DNA of 64,000 nucleotides from Lucinisca nassula (GCA_963580285.1 OY757014.1:97509372-97573371); one strand, 5' to 3'. Counted from the stretch's first letter, positions 32,111 through 42,199 are shown. Program-made: numbers and translations. Notes: generated from the sequence alone by a model not told the origin.

Positions 32111-32555
32111 GATTATTTCACATATATCGAGCCGATCATTAATCATACAGACCAGCCAGCAGTAAAACCCATATTTTTTTCTCCACGGTAATAGGCTTTT
32201 TTCTCAGAGAAAAAGCGAGATATTTCTAAGTGTAGAAAATCTTTTCGCGTTTCAAAGCAGTTAATTTATCCCCGAAACGTCGCGAAATTTTCGCCTTTTC
32301 CCGGAGAAAGAAAACTAGTACAGGTGAAGACGTTCATGCAGTTTCTCCACGAAATCTGCCTATACATACATGTATATTTGTTCATATGCATGCATTTCGT
32401 CATGTTTTTTTCTCGGTTTGGTTACTGTTTATGTCATTTTAAACTGGCATATTCTCAGTACACATCACGATAACACATCCGTATTCATTCATAGCTAAAA
32501 ACGGCTATTTCCTTAGGAAAATACATGTATGTTTTCTTTGTCCTATTGTACTCCG
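32111..32555. other. No feature seen
   Basis: AT-rich sequence without recognised repeats or frames. Confidence 0.4.
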
Positions 32556-32651
32556 TACATAACTTGCGGGTTCTCATTAGAATCCTCTCACTGAGGCAGC
32601 TGTAACGAGTACCCACATCCTACATTGTACGTCTAGGAACAGAATAAGAAA
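32556..32651 (-). mobile_element. P-MITE, left part, split by an HLE
   Basis: GGGTTCTCATTAGAATCCTC, GCTGTAACGAGTACCCACAT and GGAACAGAATAAGAAA match the P-MITE core and inner arm. The rest of the MITE (ATGTATACCTTGTAAACTCC with TGTAAAATGGG) resumes at about 35069-35130 after the HLE. Confidence 0.6.
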
Positions 32652-35068
32652 CAAGAGGGCCATGATGGCCCTGGGTCGCTCACCTGATCCATAGGGTAAC
32701 AGTGGGCCACGGGGAGAGCAATTATTGACCCCATGGCTAAAATTTGCATAAATTTGGTAGTGGTTGAAAAGGTAAAGCTTCATACCAAATATCAAAGAAC
32801 GGAACCTTCTAGTTTCAGACAAGAAGATTTTTAAAGATTTTTTCTTATGTAAGTCTATATAAAACCTACGGGTCCCGGGCGAGGCCATTTTTGGCCCCAG
32901 GGCTATTATTTGAACAATCCACAAGACAAAACTTCATACTAAATATCAAAGACCTTGGTCTTCTGATTTCAGACAGGAAGATTTTCAAAGGTTTTCCCAA
33001 TATAAGTCTATGTAAAACAAGTGAGCTCGGGGCTGGGCCCCTTTTTGGCCTCAGGGCACGTATTTGAACAATTTTCGTAGAGGTCCACTACATGAAATTC
33101 CATACCAAATATCCAAGACCTTGGCCTTCTGGTTTCAGACGAGAAGATTGTCAAAGGTTTTCCCTACATAAGTCTATGTAAAATTAGTGGGCACCGGGGT
33201 ATGCCCATTTTTGGGCTCAGTGCTATAATTGGAAAATCTTGGTAGAGGTCTACTAGACAATATCAAAGACCTGAGCCTTCTGGATTCAGACAATATTTTT
33301 AAAGGTTTTCCCTTTATAATTCTATGTAAAACCAATCTTGGTCAAGGTTCACTACACAAAGCTTCATACCAAATATCAAAGACCTGGGCTTTGCGGTTAC
33401 AGAGAAGAAGATTTTAAAGATTTTCCCTATATAAGTCTATGTTAAAACCAAAGGGCCCTGGGGCGGGGACATTTTCGGCCCCAGGGTTACAATATGAACA
33501 ATCTTGGCAGAGGTCCACTAGTTGAACCTTCACACCCAATATCCAAGACCTGGGCCTTCTGGTTTCAGACAAAACGATTTTTAAAGTTTGTCCCTATATA
33601 ACTCTATGCAAAACCAAAGGGCCCCGGGCTGGGGGGCATTTTTGGCCCCAGGGCTATAATTTGAACAATTTTGCTGGAAGTCTACTAGATGAAGCTTCAT
33701 ACCAAATATCAAAGATCTGGGCCTTGCAGTTTCAGAGAAGATTTTTAAAGGTTTTCCCAGTATAAGCCTATGTAAAACCAAAGGGGTACCGGGTGGGGGT
33801 ATTTTTGGCTCTAGGGCTATAATTTGAACAATCTTGCTAGAGGTCCCCTAGATGAAGCTTCATACTAAATATCAAAGACCTGGGCCTTGTGGTTTCAGAG
33901 AAGAAGATTTTTAACGATTTTCCCTTATATAATATGTTCTATAAAAGGGTAATCCTTTGGAAGCAAGGAATACACCACACAAGTGAAAAATATGGAGTGT
34001 ACATGTTTTCTGGAACAGACTAGCCAGCCTCGGCCAATTAGGCCTCATCAGTGACCCTCAGATATTTTTAAAATTCCACAATGGAATCAATGATCCCAAA
34101 GGACAAGAAAATATAATCTACACTATGATGTAGGGCAGGGAGACGTTTTACCGCCGCCACACATTCCCACACACCAGCTGTAGTGAAGTTAAATATGTTC
34201 TATAAAAGGGTTATCCATTGGAAGCAAGGAATACACCACAAAAGTGAAAAATATGGAGTGTACATGTTTTCTGGGCCAGACTAGCCAGCCTCGGCAAATT
34301 AGGCCTCATCAGTGACCCTCAGATATTTTCAAAATTCCACAATGGAATCAATGATCCCAAAGAACAAAAAAAATATAATCTACACTTTGATGTAGGGCAG
34401 GGAGACGTTTTACCGCCGCCACACATTCCCACACACCAGCTGTAGTGAAGTTAAATATGTTCTATAAAAGGGTTATCCTTTGGAAGCAAGGAATACACCA
34501 CAGAAGTGTAAAAAGTCTATGTAAAACCAAAGGGCCCCGGGGCGGGTCCTTTTTTAGCCCCAGGGATATAATTTGAAAATCTTGATAGAGGTCCACTAGA
34601 TGAAGCTTCACACCAAATATCAAACCCCTGGGCCTTCTGGTCTCAGACAAATAGATTTTCAAAGGTTTTCCCTACATAAGACTATGTAAAACTGGTGGGC
34701 CCCAGCGCAGGGGCATTTTTGGCCCCAGGGCTATAATTTTAACAATCTTGGTAGAGGTCCACTAGATGTAGCTTTAACCAAATATTGAAGACCTGGGCTT
34801 TGCGGTTTCAGAGAAGATTTTTAAAGTTTTCATATAAAAAATCTATTTTTAGCTCATGTGACCTAGATGTGCAACAGACTGGAGCCATTTGAACAACTTT
34901 GAAAGGGGACCACCTAAAGATCATTCCTGTGAAATTTGGTCAAAATCCGATCAGTGGTTTAGGAGGCGAGGTTGTTTGAAGAAAATTTTACGCATGCACA
35001 CATGCACGGTTGACGGACAAAAAGTGATCACAAAAGCTCACCTTGTCACTACGTGACAGGTGAGCTAA
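32652..35068 (+). mobile_element. HLE with alpha monomers inserted in a P-MITE
   Basis: The 5' end CAAGAGGGCCATGATGGCCC has a palindrome and then TCGCTCACCTGAT. About a dozen alpha monomers follow. The end module has CGGTTGACGGACAAAAAGTG, the hairpin AGCTCACCTTGTCACTACGT / GACAGGTGAGCT, and CTAA. The P-MITE on both sides (AATAAGAAA and AAAAATGTATACC) supplies the empty site (GATAAGAAAAATAATGTATA at about 3255), compatible with insertion into an A-tract without target duplication. A 260-bp tandem block interrupts the array. Confidence 0.7.
33931..34510 (+). repeat. 260-bp tandem block, two and a fifth units, inside an alpha array
   Basis: AATATGTTCTATAAAAGGGT starts near 33931, 34192 and 34454. 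Each unit holds GGAAGCAAGGAATACACCAC, GGCCTCATCAGTGACCCTCA and CACATTCCCACACACCAGC. The two full units are nearly identical, so the duplication is recent. The alpha monomer is split between CCTTATATA and AGTCTATGTAAAACC. Confidence 0.85.
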
Positions 35069-35244
35069 AAAAAATGTATACCTTGTAAACTCCATTTCTC
35101 TCTATATACATGTAAAATGGGAAACGGTTGTTTATTACATGGACTTTATTGTTGATGCACCATTCGCATGCATTTATGAACACTCATTATTAGCGCTACC
35201 AAGTCTCCTTCCCTGACCCATCATCCACCCCTTATTAATAAATA
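35069..35244. other. P-MITE remainder and unique sequence
   Basis: 35069-35130 continues the split P-MITE. The rest has no recognised feature. Confidence 0.45.
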
Positions 35245-35399
35245 CAGTAAAATTCCTTTATTAAGACCACCTGTGCGAATTCCCAAAGAGGACGCTGTAT
35301 GCAGAAAGCACGAAAAAAGAATAACAGCACCCTTTGAAATAAGCTTTTACAGCAGAATTGGTCCTAATTTTAGCTGGTCTTAATAGCGGAATTTCACTG
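35245..35399. mobile_element. pogo/Tigger-like MITE, 155 bp
   Basis: Left end CAGTAAAATTCC.TTATTAAGACCA and right end TGGTCTTAATAGCGGAATTTCACTG form an inverted repeat of about 25 bp with few mismatches. TA flanks each side (35243-35244 and 35400-35401). No coding sequence. Confidence 0.75.
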
Positions 35400-35411
35400 T
35401 ACTCGCCTTCT

Positions 35412-35668
35412 CAAATATATTGAAAATTTTAACACTAAAAGCGAAAGTTTTCAGATAAAAATTCTTACATTTTTCCCTTTTTTTTTTTTTTTTGCTCAAG
35501 ATTGCGGATACACTTAGAACGCCTCGGCGAGGCGGTTCTAGTGAGTACCCACAATCTATGTTTTGAGCAGAAATAAGATAAATAATGTATACTCCTGTAA
35601 ATCCCAGTTTTACTATATAAAAGTGGGGTTTAAGGGGGTATAAAATATACAGACGTATTTTCATGATG
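35412..35668 (-). mobile_element. P-MITE
   Basis: Contains the palindrome core GAACGCCTCGGCGAGGCGGTTC (35518-35540), then GAGCAGAAATAAGATAAATA, ACTCCTGTAAATCCCAGTTT and the terminal end ACAGACGTATTTTCATGATG. The left end is weak. It directly follows the Tigger-like MITE. Confidence 0.65.
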
Positions 35669-35756
35669 TGAAAAAAAGGTTGTCATGACACTTTTGAAAG
35701 GGATAATGAAAGAATATTTGATTATAATTTAACAATGACTACCATTTGCCTTCTTA

Positions 35757-35926
35757 CTGGCCCCGATAGCTCAGTTGGTAGAGTGTCCGCTCCGGGGAAC
35801 GGGAGGTCACAGGTTTGATCCCGGGCCATGACATACCAAAGTCGTTAAGAATGGTACTAGCTGCTCCTCGCATGGCACTCAGATTTACGGGGTACAGCTA
35901 GGACTGGTCGACCCAGTGACAGGATA
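35757..35926 (+). mobile_element. tRNA-derived SINE, left part, split by mariner
   Basis: Head GGCCCCGATAGCTCAGTTGG, AGAGTGTCCGCTCCGGGGAA and GGTTTGATCCCGGGCC. The body runs to GGACTGGTCGACCCAGTGAC and AGGATA. The right part resumes at 37239 (TAATGTGACTGTGTGTGGTA). The intact paralogue at 56354-56740 reads AAGATAATGTGACTGGGTGT across the joint. Confidence 0.9.
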
Positions 35927-37238
35927 CGAGGACTGTTCAAATATGAATGCAACTATGAATAAAAATGATTCCTTGATAGATTTCGATGAAAAATTTATTT
36001 TGTCCCCTTAAAGTATTCCCCTTTAACAGATATACAAACTTTCAGTCTTCTGATCCAATCATTGAATGCATTTTGGTAGTCTTTTCGAGGTATACTATGA
36101 AGGCACTGGAATATTGCAGAACCGAGGTGTTTGCGCTGTACAAATTTTCGACCAGAAAGGTATTTTTTCAGCCGCGGGAACAAAAAAAAGTCACACGGGG
36201 CAAGGTCAGGGGAATACGGGTGTGAGGGAGTTCAACAACCTTTTCCTGCTTCAGATAGTCTTGCACAATTAACGCCTTGTGCGATGACGCATTGTCATGT
36301 AGCAATCTGACATTGGCCAAACCAGTTGAGGGTCTTCGTTCTTTGAAATATTTCTTCAATTTTCGAAGAACTTTATTCTTGTAAAACTTCGCATTTACAG
36401 ATTTGCCTTGAGGCACAGCAACCTGAAAAGCAGGGCCCTGATTTGAAAAGAATATGGCATACATTACCTTCTTGACGCTCATGGTCCGCTTTGCAATGCA
36501 TGGTCTTTTGCAATACTTTGTTGCCCATATTTTGTTCTGAATCTTTCGCTTTGGCTCAAAAAAGTGAACCTATGTCTCGTCACCTGTGACGACATTAGCG
36601 AAAGACGGTGCATTGTAATTTGGAAACTTTTTAAACAACTTCTTGGCGCACTGAACGCGTGTCTTTTACTGCTCATCTGTCAACAGATGGGGAATCCATC
36701 TAGCACAGATCTTTCTCATTTTCAAATCCGTTTCAGAATTGTATGAGCTGCTTCTAATGAGATGCCAACCATACTAGCTATTTGCCAAGTGGTGTATCGT
36801 GCATTGGTAGCAACTATTTCTTTCACTCTAGCAACCATCTTGGCAGATGTTGCTCTTTTCGGCCGACGATCATGTGGTGCATCTTCTGTTGAAACCCACA
36901 GCTAAATTTCTTACATCAACGAAAAACTGTCCCATTAACCGAACATATTTCATCAAAAAAAGTCTTTGCACCGAATACCAAGAATACAACGATTCTTAAT
37001 ATAGGACCGTATTTCAACGGTGTACTCTGACCTTCTTCAAACCATGTTTTGTATTAGTATACAAGAGTAGACAGTGTTTATCGAACGATATACATGGCTA
37101 AAGTGGACGGATTTTAACAGGTTTGGTATCAATGTATAGGTAAAATGTTTTTCTACGCTGTGATATTGATTTCCAGGTGATTTTCGCATTAGTGCATGAG
37201 AAAACGTTCATCTTGCATTCATATTTGAACAGTCCTCG
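35927..37238 (-). mobile_element. mariner element with perfect 26-bp terminal inverted repeats
   Basis: 35927-35952 and 37213-37238 are perfect reverse complements (outermost bases CGAGGACTGTTCAAATATGA). TA flanks both sides (35925-35926 and 37239-37240). At 1312 bp it has the normal length of a complete mariner. It carries a decayed transposase on the minus strand and sits inside a tRNA SINE whose intact form at 56354 confirms the TA target. Confidence 0.95.
35995..37025 (-). pseudogene. mariner transposase pseudogene (D,D34D)
   Basis: Minus-strand reading gives the family landmarks in order. N-terminal helix-turn-helix traces come first (VEIRSYIKNRCILGIRCKDF, 36960-37025), then DAPHDRRPKRAT and MVGISLEAAHTILKRI (36730-36880). 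The catalytic regions follow: VVTGDET with a stop after it (about 36575-36595), RLLHDNASSHKA (about 36270-36305) and SPDLAPCDFFLFPRLKKYL (about 36150-36215). The C-terminal DWIRRLKVCISVKGEYF lies near 36010-36060. The last two catalytic Asp are 34 residues apart, which is the mariner spacing. Stops occur after ILKRI, before KTRVQ and after GDET, and a one-base loss near 36218-36222 shifts the frame, so it is inactive. All three catalytic Asp codons survive. Confidence 0.92.
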
Positions 37239-37325
37239 TAATGTGACTGTGTGTGGTATCATGTAATGTGTCTGGGACATGATACTTCAGTGAGGCAGCA
37301 CTATAAAAGTGAGCATTGAGCGTTC
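37239..37325 (+). mobile_element. tRNA-derived SINE, right part (3' truncated)
   Basis: TAATGTGACTGTGTGTGGTA, CATGATACTTCAGTGAGGCA and CACTATAAAAGTGAGCATTG continue the copy of 35757. It stops before the tail that the 56354 copy retains. Confidence 0.85.
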
Positions 37326-37411
37326 TGTGGAGTGGAACCATGTAGGCAATTTTGGAAGCAGAACATTCCTGTAAAATTATTTCAAATTCCGTTCACCAGT
37401 TTATGAGGAGA
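37326..37411 (+). repeat. Kappa fragment, left of the piggyBac-like element
   Basis: ACCATGTAGGCAATTTTGGA and CCGTTCACCAGTTTATGAGG match the kappa array. The unit resumes after the element at 39127 (GTAAATTGTTGACAGAAGAG). Confidence 0.75.
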
Positions 37412-38026
37412 TTAACCCTCTAATGCCCGGTGTATCATATATGATACATGTTTTTTCAAAAGCTATTATTTGACATTATGTATGCATTTTGACTTACTTT
37501 CCTTTGTTTTTATTAATTTAGTTTAGTAATATTTATAACACGTTCATATTCTTAGCCTAGCTTTACGTCATGTGACATTAATTTTCATTCCAATATGGCG
37601 GCTTCCATGTGTCAGTAGGTTCCTGTTATAGAGGTCATAACATCCGGGTCCAATCTGTATGAGCTTGTGTCTATAATATGCAAATTACATCTAGTAATAA
37701 GAATTAAAGCTTGAAAAATATAAATAGATGTCTTTATTCACTGCAAATAACTTGGCTACTGTACTCTGTGCTTGTAAATTTCCATGTATCATATATGATA
37801 CATCGGGCATTAAATGTACTGTATCGACTATATGATACATGAGAATTAAATTTTACTAGGTAACTGTGTCTTGTTTATAATACATCTATCAACATCTTTT
37901 ATTTTAACTGTTATTATTAATATGAAATTAAGACACCTCATACATTATATTTCAATACTTGCAGTTAAACATGCACATGCTGCCGTTTGCTTTGTGTATC
38001 ATATATGATACATTGGACATTTATCG

Positions 38027-38112
38027 TGAAAACACACCTAAATAAACTTGACCCCCTTAAACCCCACTTTCATGTAGTAAAACTGGATTTTACCGGCGTA
38101 TACTTCATTTTT
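38027..38112 (+). mobile_element. P-MITE end fragment
   Basis: TCGTGAAAACACACCTAAAT, CCCCCTTAAACCCCACTTTC and GTAGTAAAACTGGATTTTAC match the left half of the P-MITE. It is nested in the piggyBac-like element. Confidence 0.6.
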
Positions 38113-38700
38113 ATCCCCCGACCAATGGGGTTCGGGGATATAGCAATCAGCCTGACACCCATCCATCCGTATGTCCGTCCGTATGTCTGTCCGTAGACAA
38201 AATCTTGTGGTGGCCTTTACTTCAATAGCCTTTGAGATATGATTTTATTGGCACAATTGTGCACAAGTTGAGGTGTGTGATGCGCAAGAACCACAATTCT
38301 GGGTGCCATGGTATTTGAGTTATCTCCCCTTCCATTAGCATTGTATGACGACATTGTGATTGCCATATCTCCAATATTTATTCTACACAAGGTTGAGAAG
38401 TTGTGTCATGCCCAAGAACCAGAACTCTCGAAGCCATGGTATCTGAGTTATCTCCCCATACAATATAAAAGTATGACTACCTTGTGATCACCATATAACT
38501 AAATACCCTTTGAGGCATATTGATGGTATTTAGTACAATTGTACACATGAAGTTAAGCAGGCGTAACATGCACAAGAGCCACAACTCTTGTTGCCCTGGT
38601 TTTTTAGTTATCTCCCCTGACAATATAATCTTATTATGACCATAACACAAATACCTTTTGAGATATATTGAACGCACTTGGTACAATTGAACACAAGGTT
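38113..38700 (-). mobile_element. HLE fragment in reverse orientation
   Basis: Read on the minus strand it ends with a GGACGGACATACGGATGG tract (38165-38204) and the hairpin CCCCGAACCCCATTGGTCGG with GGGGATAAAAA. Upstream it carries monomers of about 128-157 bp (GAGTTATCTCCCC near 38321, 38449 and 38606). The 5' end is not recognised. Confidence 0.55.
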
Positions 38701-39126
38701 TAGAATGCCTTGGCTGATTTGGGTCTTTGCTGGATGCCTATGGACTTTTGTAGGAAATAATTTGGACCAGCACAATTTATGAAATCCCATGCTCAGTTTT
38801 CAGCATTTTAATATTTTTATTGTTCCCCTGTTACATATTACCGTGTTAAAATTGTTTAAATTAATGTTTGAATTAAATTGTACTAGCCGTATTTATCCTA
38901 TACCTCAATTTAGTTAAGAAAAACAGCATACAGTAAATGTATCATATATGATACATGAAAACTTAATGCCCGATGTATCATATATGATACATGCCATAAA
39001 ATCACATCCGGGACATATATACCTGAAATGTCTTTGATTTTGTGATTAACTACTTGACTGGAATCACATATTTCAGTTTGAGAATTTTTTCCACACTAGA
39101 AAGGGGTTTGGGCACTAGAGGGTTAA

Positions 39127-39310
39127 GTAAATTGTTGACAGAAGAGAATACAGTTAAAGATTTTTTCTATTTTTTCTATCTCTAGCTCTGGTGGCCATTT
39201 TGGTTGGCGTAGTAAAACCATTTAGGCAATTCTGGAGGAAAGTCCCCCAAAGAACCTTCCATTTAAATTATTTCAAAATCTATTCACCAGTTAAGGTGCC
39301 TTTTAAGTAC
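39127..39310 (+). repeat. Kappa fragment, right of the piggyBac-like element
   Basis: Continues the kappa unit split by 37416-39122 and adds most of another: AGCTCTGGTGGCCATTTTGG, CCATTTAGGCAATTCTGG and CAAAATCTATTCACCAGTTA. Confidence 0.75.
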
Positions 39311-39402
39311 TAATTGAAGGACGCACGCGGAAATGCAGCCGTCACAAAAGTTTACACTGAGCCGTTACTTCAACTGAGTTAAAATACCGACAACTTGCTG
39401 AA

Positions 39403-40557
39403 CTAGAGCTATGACTAAAGGTGATGAATACCCCCACAAAAACTGCCTTGATAGTACAACAGCGCCATTTTGCAATTTTTCACTTGAAAGGGGCCATAAC
39501 TATGTCGAAAATTGACGAATTGTAGTGGAAATCGAACTTGACCTGTATTTTATGATGTTACATCAGTGTACCAAAAATTACAAGCAAATTCGTTGAATTG
39601 ATATCCCCCGCCGCATGGGTTTTTCGTGTAGAATGGCAAGAAAATATATCTGGCCAAAATTGAGAAAAAAAAATTGCGCGTGCATCACGGCAGCATAATA
39701 ATACATATTTATTTCAAGTTTCATTTTATTCCATGCAATAGTTGCTGAGAAGCGGTTCAAGACAAAGTGAGACGACGAAAAATCCAGAATTTTAATCATT
39801 TAAGGGGCCATAACTCTGGGTGTAAAAAGTCAATCCGAAAAAAATATGTGCCTGCATCACCACAGCATAATAATACATATTTATTTCAAGTTTCATTTAA
39901 TTCCATGCAATAGTTGCTGAGAAACAGTTCCCGACAAAAAAGTGAGACGACGAAAAATCCAGAATTTCAATCATTTAAGGGGCCATAACTCTGGATGTAA
40001 AAAGTCAATCCAGAAAAAAATTGCGCGTGCATCACCGCAGCATAATAATACATATTTATTTCACGTTTCATTTAATTCCATGCAATAGTTGCTGAGAAAC
40101 AGTTCCGGACAAAGTGAGATGACGAAAAAATCCAGAATTTCAATCATTTAAGGGGCCGTAACTCTGGATGTAAAAAGTCAATCCGAAAAAAAATTGCGCG
40201 TGCATCACTGCAGCATAATAATACATATTTATTTCAATTTTCATTTAATTCCATGCAATAGTTGCTGAGAAACGGTTCCGGACAAAGTGAGACGACGAAA
40301 AATCCAGAATTTCAATCATTCAAGGGGCCATAACTCTGGATGTAAAAAGTCAATCCGAAAAAAAAATCGCGTGCATCACCACAGCATAATAAAACATATT
40401 TATTTCAAGTTTGCATTTAATTCCATGCAATAGTTGCTGAGAAACGGTTCCGGACAAAGTGTGACGGACGGACGGAAGGATGGAAGGACGGACGGAAGGA
40501 TGGACAGACGGACGCACAACGCCAAAACTATATCCCTCCGCCTTCGGCGGGGGATAA
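39403..40557 (+). mobile_element. HLE with eta monomers
   Basis: Starts CTAGAGCTATGACTAAAGGT, then GATGAATACCCCC. Monomers of about 175 bp carry GGGGCCATAACTCTGGATGT (near 39798, 39980, 40153 and 40324) and AATTCCATGCAATAGTTGCT. Then come a GGAC-rich tract (40464-40513), the hairpin CCTCCGCCTTCGGCGGGGGA and TAATAA. The 5' ATACCCCC and 3' GGGGGATAA motifs are complementary. The eta units are highly similar to each other. Confidence 0.7.
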
Positions 40558-40690
40558 TAAAAATCGGTGAAGCGCTTTTTGAGTTATCGTCTGGAAACCA
40601 AGTCAACACACCGACCGACCGACAGACCGACAAGCTCACTCCTATATAACCCCCCCCCCCCAAATTTCATTTGTGGGGGTATAATTAGCC
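40558..40690 (+). mobile_element. HLE 3' end fragment
   Basis: A GACCGACCGACAGACCGACA tract, then TATAACC with a C run, AAATTTCATTT and GTGGGGGTATAATTA: a second 3' hairpin terminus immediately after 39403-40557, probably the element into which that HLE inserted. Confidence 0.55.
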
Positions 40691-41119
40691 CATACAGTGG
40701 AAAAGGTTCAATGAGCAATCATTGCGTAAATCAGCATACCACTACTACCCTCTAGCAACAGAGATCTGAAAGTTTTAGATATGACATATTTTTTAACGAA
40801 ATTTATATTTTTTAAATGTGCCTCTTAGACCATGGGTAACCTCAGTGTGTTCTATCAAGTAGCAAACCTACCATAATAATTCTAAGTATTGGGATCGGTT
40901 TGGCAAGCAAAGAGTGCACACCCAGATCAGACTGCTCATGAATACACTGTTTGCTATTTCGTCTGCACCTTTCGAACTCCTTGCTGGATTGTAAAACAAC
41001 TTCGTTAAAATTGTAGAAGAAATACAGAAAGACCTCAATTTTTTAGGATTTTAACGTTGGTCAATGAGTTTTAATAATCCTAATGTATATCATTCTGATC
41101 CCAATGATATAACATACGT
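40691..41119. other. Presumed 3' untranslated and downstream sequence of the zinc-finger exon
   Basis: No repeat recognised. TTTAAT at 41070-41075 (ATTAAA on the minus strand) lies about 45 bases past the stop codon and is a possible poly(A) signal. CAGATCAGACTGCTCATGAA at 40922 echoes the repeat at 7265-7865. Confidence 0.4.
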
Positions 41120-42094
41120 TCAAAGGTCTTCATTCTGTAGTCTTTTTAATGTGATTATCTGCATGTTCCGATGATCTCCGTGTTTCTTTTGTCTATGACT
41201 GTTTAGAAGTGTTTTCGTTCGGAACTGCTGTGAACAAAGTTCGCAGTTAAACGGCTTTTCACCAGTGTGTGTTCTTTTGTGAGCCGTAAGTAAAGTACTT
41301 TTCAAAAACCCCTTTCCACAAAATTCACATTTATGTGGTCTTTCACCTAAATGTACCATCCGATGCATTTTAAAAGCTGATGGATCCCTAAATCCTCTTC
41401 CACAGGTATCACATTCGTATGGAACAACTTCGGAATGAATCAACTTATGGCGATAGAGATTGGCCCTTGTAGCATATGAATTACCACAGACAGTACAATC
41501 AAAATTCTTGTTCGAATGGCTTTCCCTGTGGGCTCTCAGCATTCCCCTACTTCTAAAGCCCTTGTCACAGATTTCACAAACATAAGGAGTATCACCTGAA
41601 TGTTTACGTTTGTGAACAATTAAATCTTCCTTTCGGGCATATTTCTTGTCGCACTGATCACAGGCAAAAGGTTTAGTATTACTGTGAGTTGCCTTATGAT
41701 TTCTTAAAAATGCTTTACTTCTGAATCCTTTGTTACAAACCTCACAGGTAAAAGGTGTGTCTCCAGAATGCTTGCGGTTGTGGACTGTTAAGTCACTCAC
41801 TCGAGCAAAAACCTTACCACACACTTCACAAACATGACTTTTATTATCGGAAAGGACAGAATTATCAGAATGGACATGGCCATGGTTTCTGAGCATTCTC
41901 TTACTTCTAAAGCCTCTGTTACAAACACTGCATACATAAGGAGCTTCACCTGAGTGTAATAATCGATGAGAGATTAAATCTTCTTTTCTAATATATTTCT
42001 TGCTGCATGTTTCACAATGAAAACGTCTTCTACCATCCTCCTGGTCAACACTTGTAATGATATCAGTTTCTGATTCACGTTTAACTGGAGATAC
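41120..42094 (-). CDS. C2H2 zinc-finger protein, terminal exon with ten fingers
   Basis: An intact 324-residue reading frame that ends at 41120. The start is a splice acceptor: the minus strand reads a T-rich tract, TTTTTTTCAG, then GTATCTCCAGTT. Sequence upstream of the acceptor is repeat-rich intron, so the in-frame ATG at 42238 is not the true start; earlier exons are outside or unrecognised. After 26 residues come ten classical fingers, Cys-to-His spans at about residues 27-47, 55-75, 89-109, 117-137, 145-165, 173-193, 200-220, 228-248, 256-276 and 284-305 (the last H-x4-H). All metal ligands are present. Linkers vary; only the last is canonical TGEKP, others are SGDTP, SGEAP, SNTKP and LGERP. 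Likely a nuclear sequence-specific DNA-binding regulator. Fingers 1-6 look like a two-finger unit repeated three times. No KRAB, BTB or ZAD is visible in this exon. Confidence 0.92.
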   Translation of the reverse strand, partial: VSPVKRESETDIITSVDQEDGRRRFHCETCSKKYIRKEDLISHRLLHSGEAPYVCSVCNRGFRSKRMLRNHGHVHSDNSVLSDNKSHVCEVCGKVFARVSDLTVHNRKHSGDTPFTCEVCNKGFRSKAFLRNHKATHSNTKPFACDQCDKKYARKEDLIVHKRKHSGDTPYVCEICDKGFRSRGMLRAHRESHSNKNFDCTVCGNSYATRANLYRHKLIHSEVVPYECDTCGRGFRDPSAFKMHRMVHLGERPHKCEFCGKGFLKSTLLTAHKRTHTGEKPFNCELCSQQFRTKTLLNSHRQKKHGDHRNMQIITLKRLQNEDL

Positions 42095-42122
42095 CTGAAA
42101 AAAATAGAAGTACAAAAGTAAA

Positions 42123-42199
42123 CAAGAGTCATTGAGCCTAAACCGCTCACCTAAGGAACAAGCTCTGTGTCTCATGGTTTCAGAGAAGATCATTTGAAA
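42123..42199 (+). mobile_element. HLE 5' end fragment in the presumed intron
   Basis: CAAGAGTCATTGAGCCTAAA, CCGCTCACCTAAGG and CTCATGGTTTCAGAGAAGA match the start of the HLE class. It is cut by a PLE 3' end near 42200. Confidence 0.5.

Larger units (their letters stand above)
37431..38991. repeat. Five copies of an 18-bp palindrome in the piggyBac-like element
   Basis: TGTATCATATATGATACA is found perfectly at 37431-37448, 37785-37802, 37995-38012, 38938-38955 and 38974-38991. An imperfect copy (TGTATCGACTATATGATACA) lies near 37820. Three are joined to TGCCCG or CGGGCA, a short echo of the element's own end. Confidence 0.9.
37416..39122. mobile_element. piggyBac-like non-autonomous element, TTAA flanked
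   Basis: TTAA stands on both sides (37412-37415 and 39123-39126). The ends are inverted: CCCTCTAATGCCC at the left and GGGCACTAGAGGG at the right (one mismatch over 13). The flanking kappa repeat closes up correctly when the element and one TTAA are removed (compare 31738-31785). Five perfect copies of the 18-bp palindrome TGTATCATATATGATACA lie within it. No transposase frame. A P-MITE fragment and an HLE fragment are nested inside (38027-38700). TTAA duplication with CCC ends is the piggyBac hallmark (established knowledge). Confidence 0.85.
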
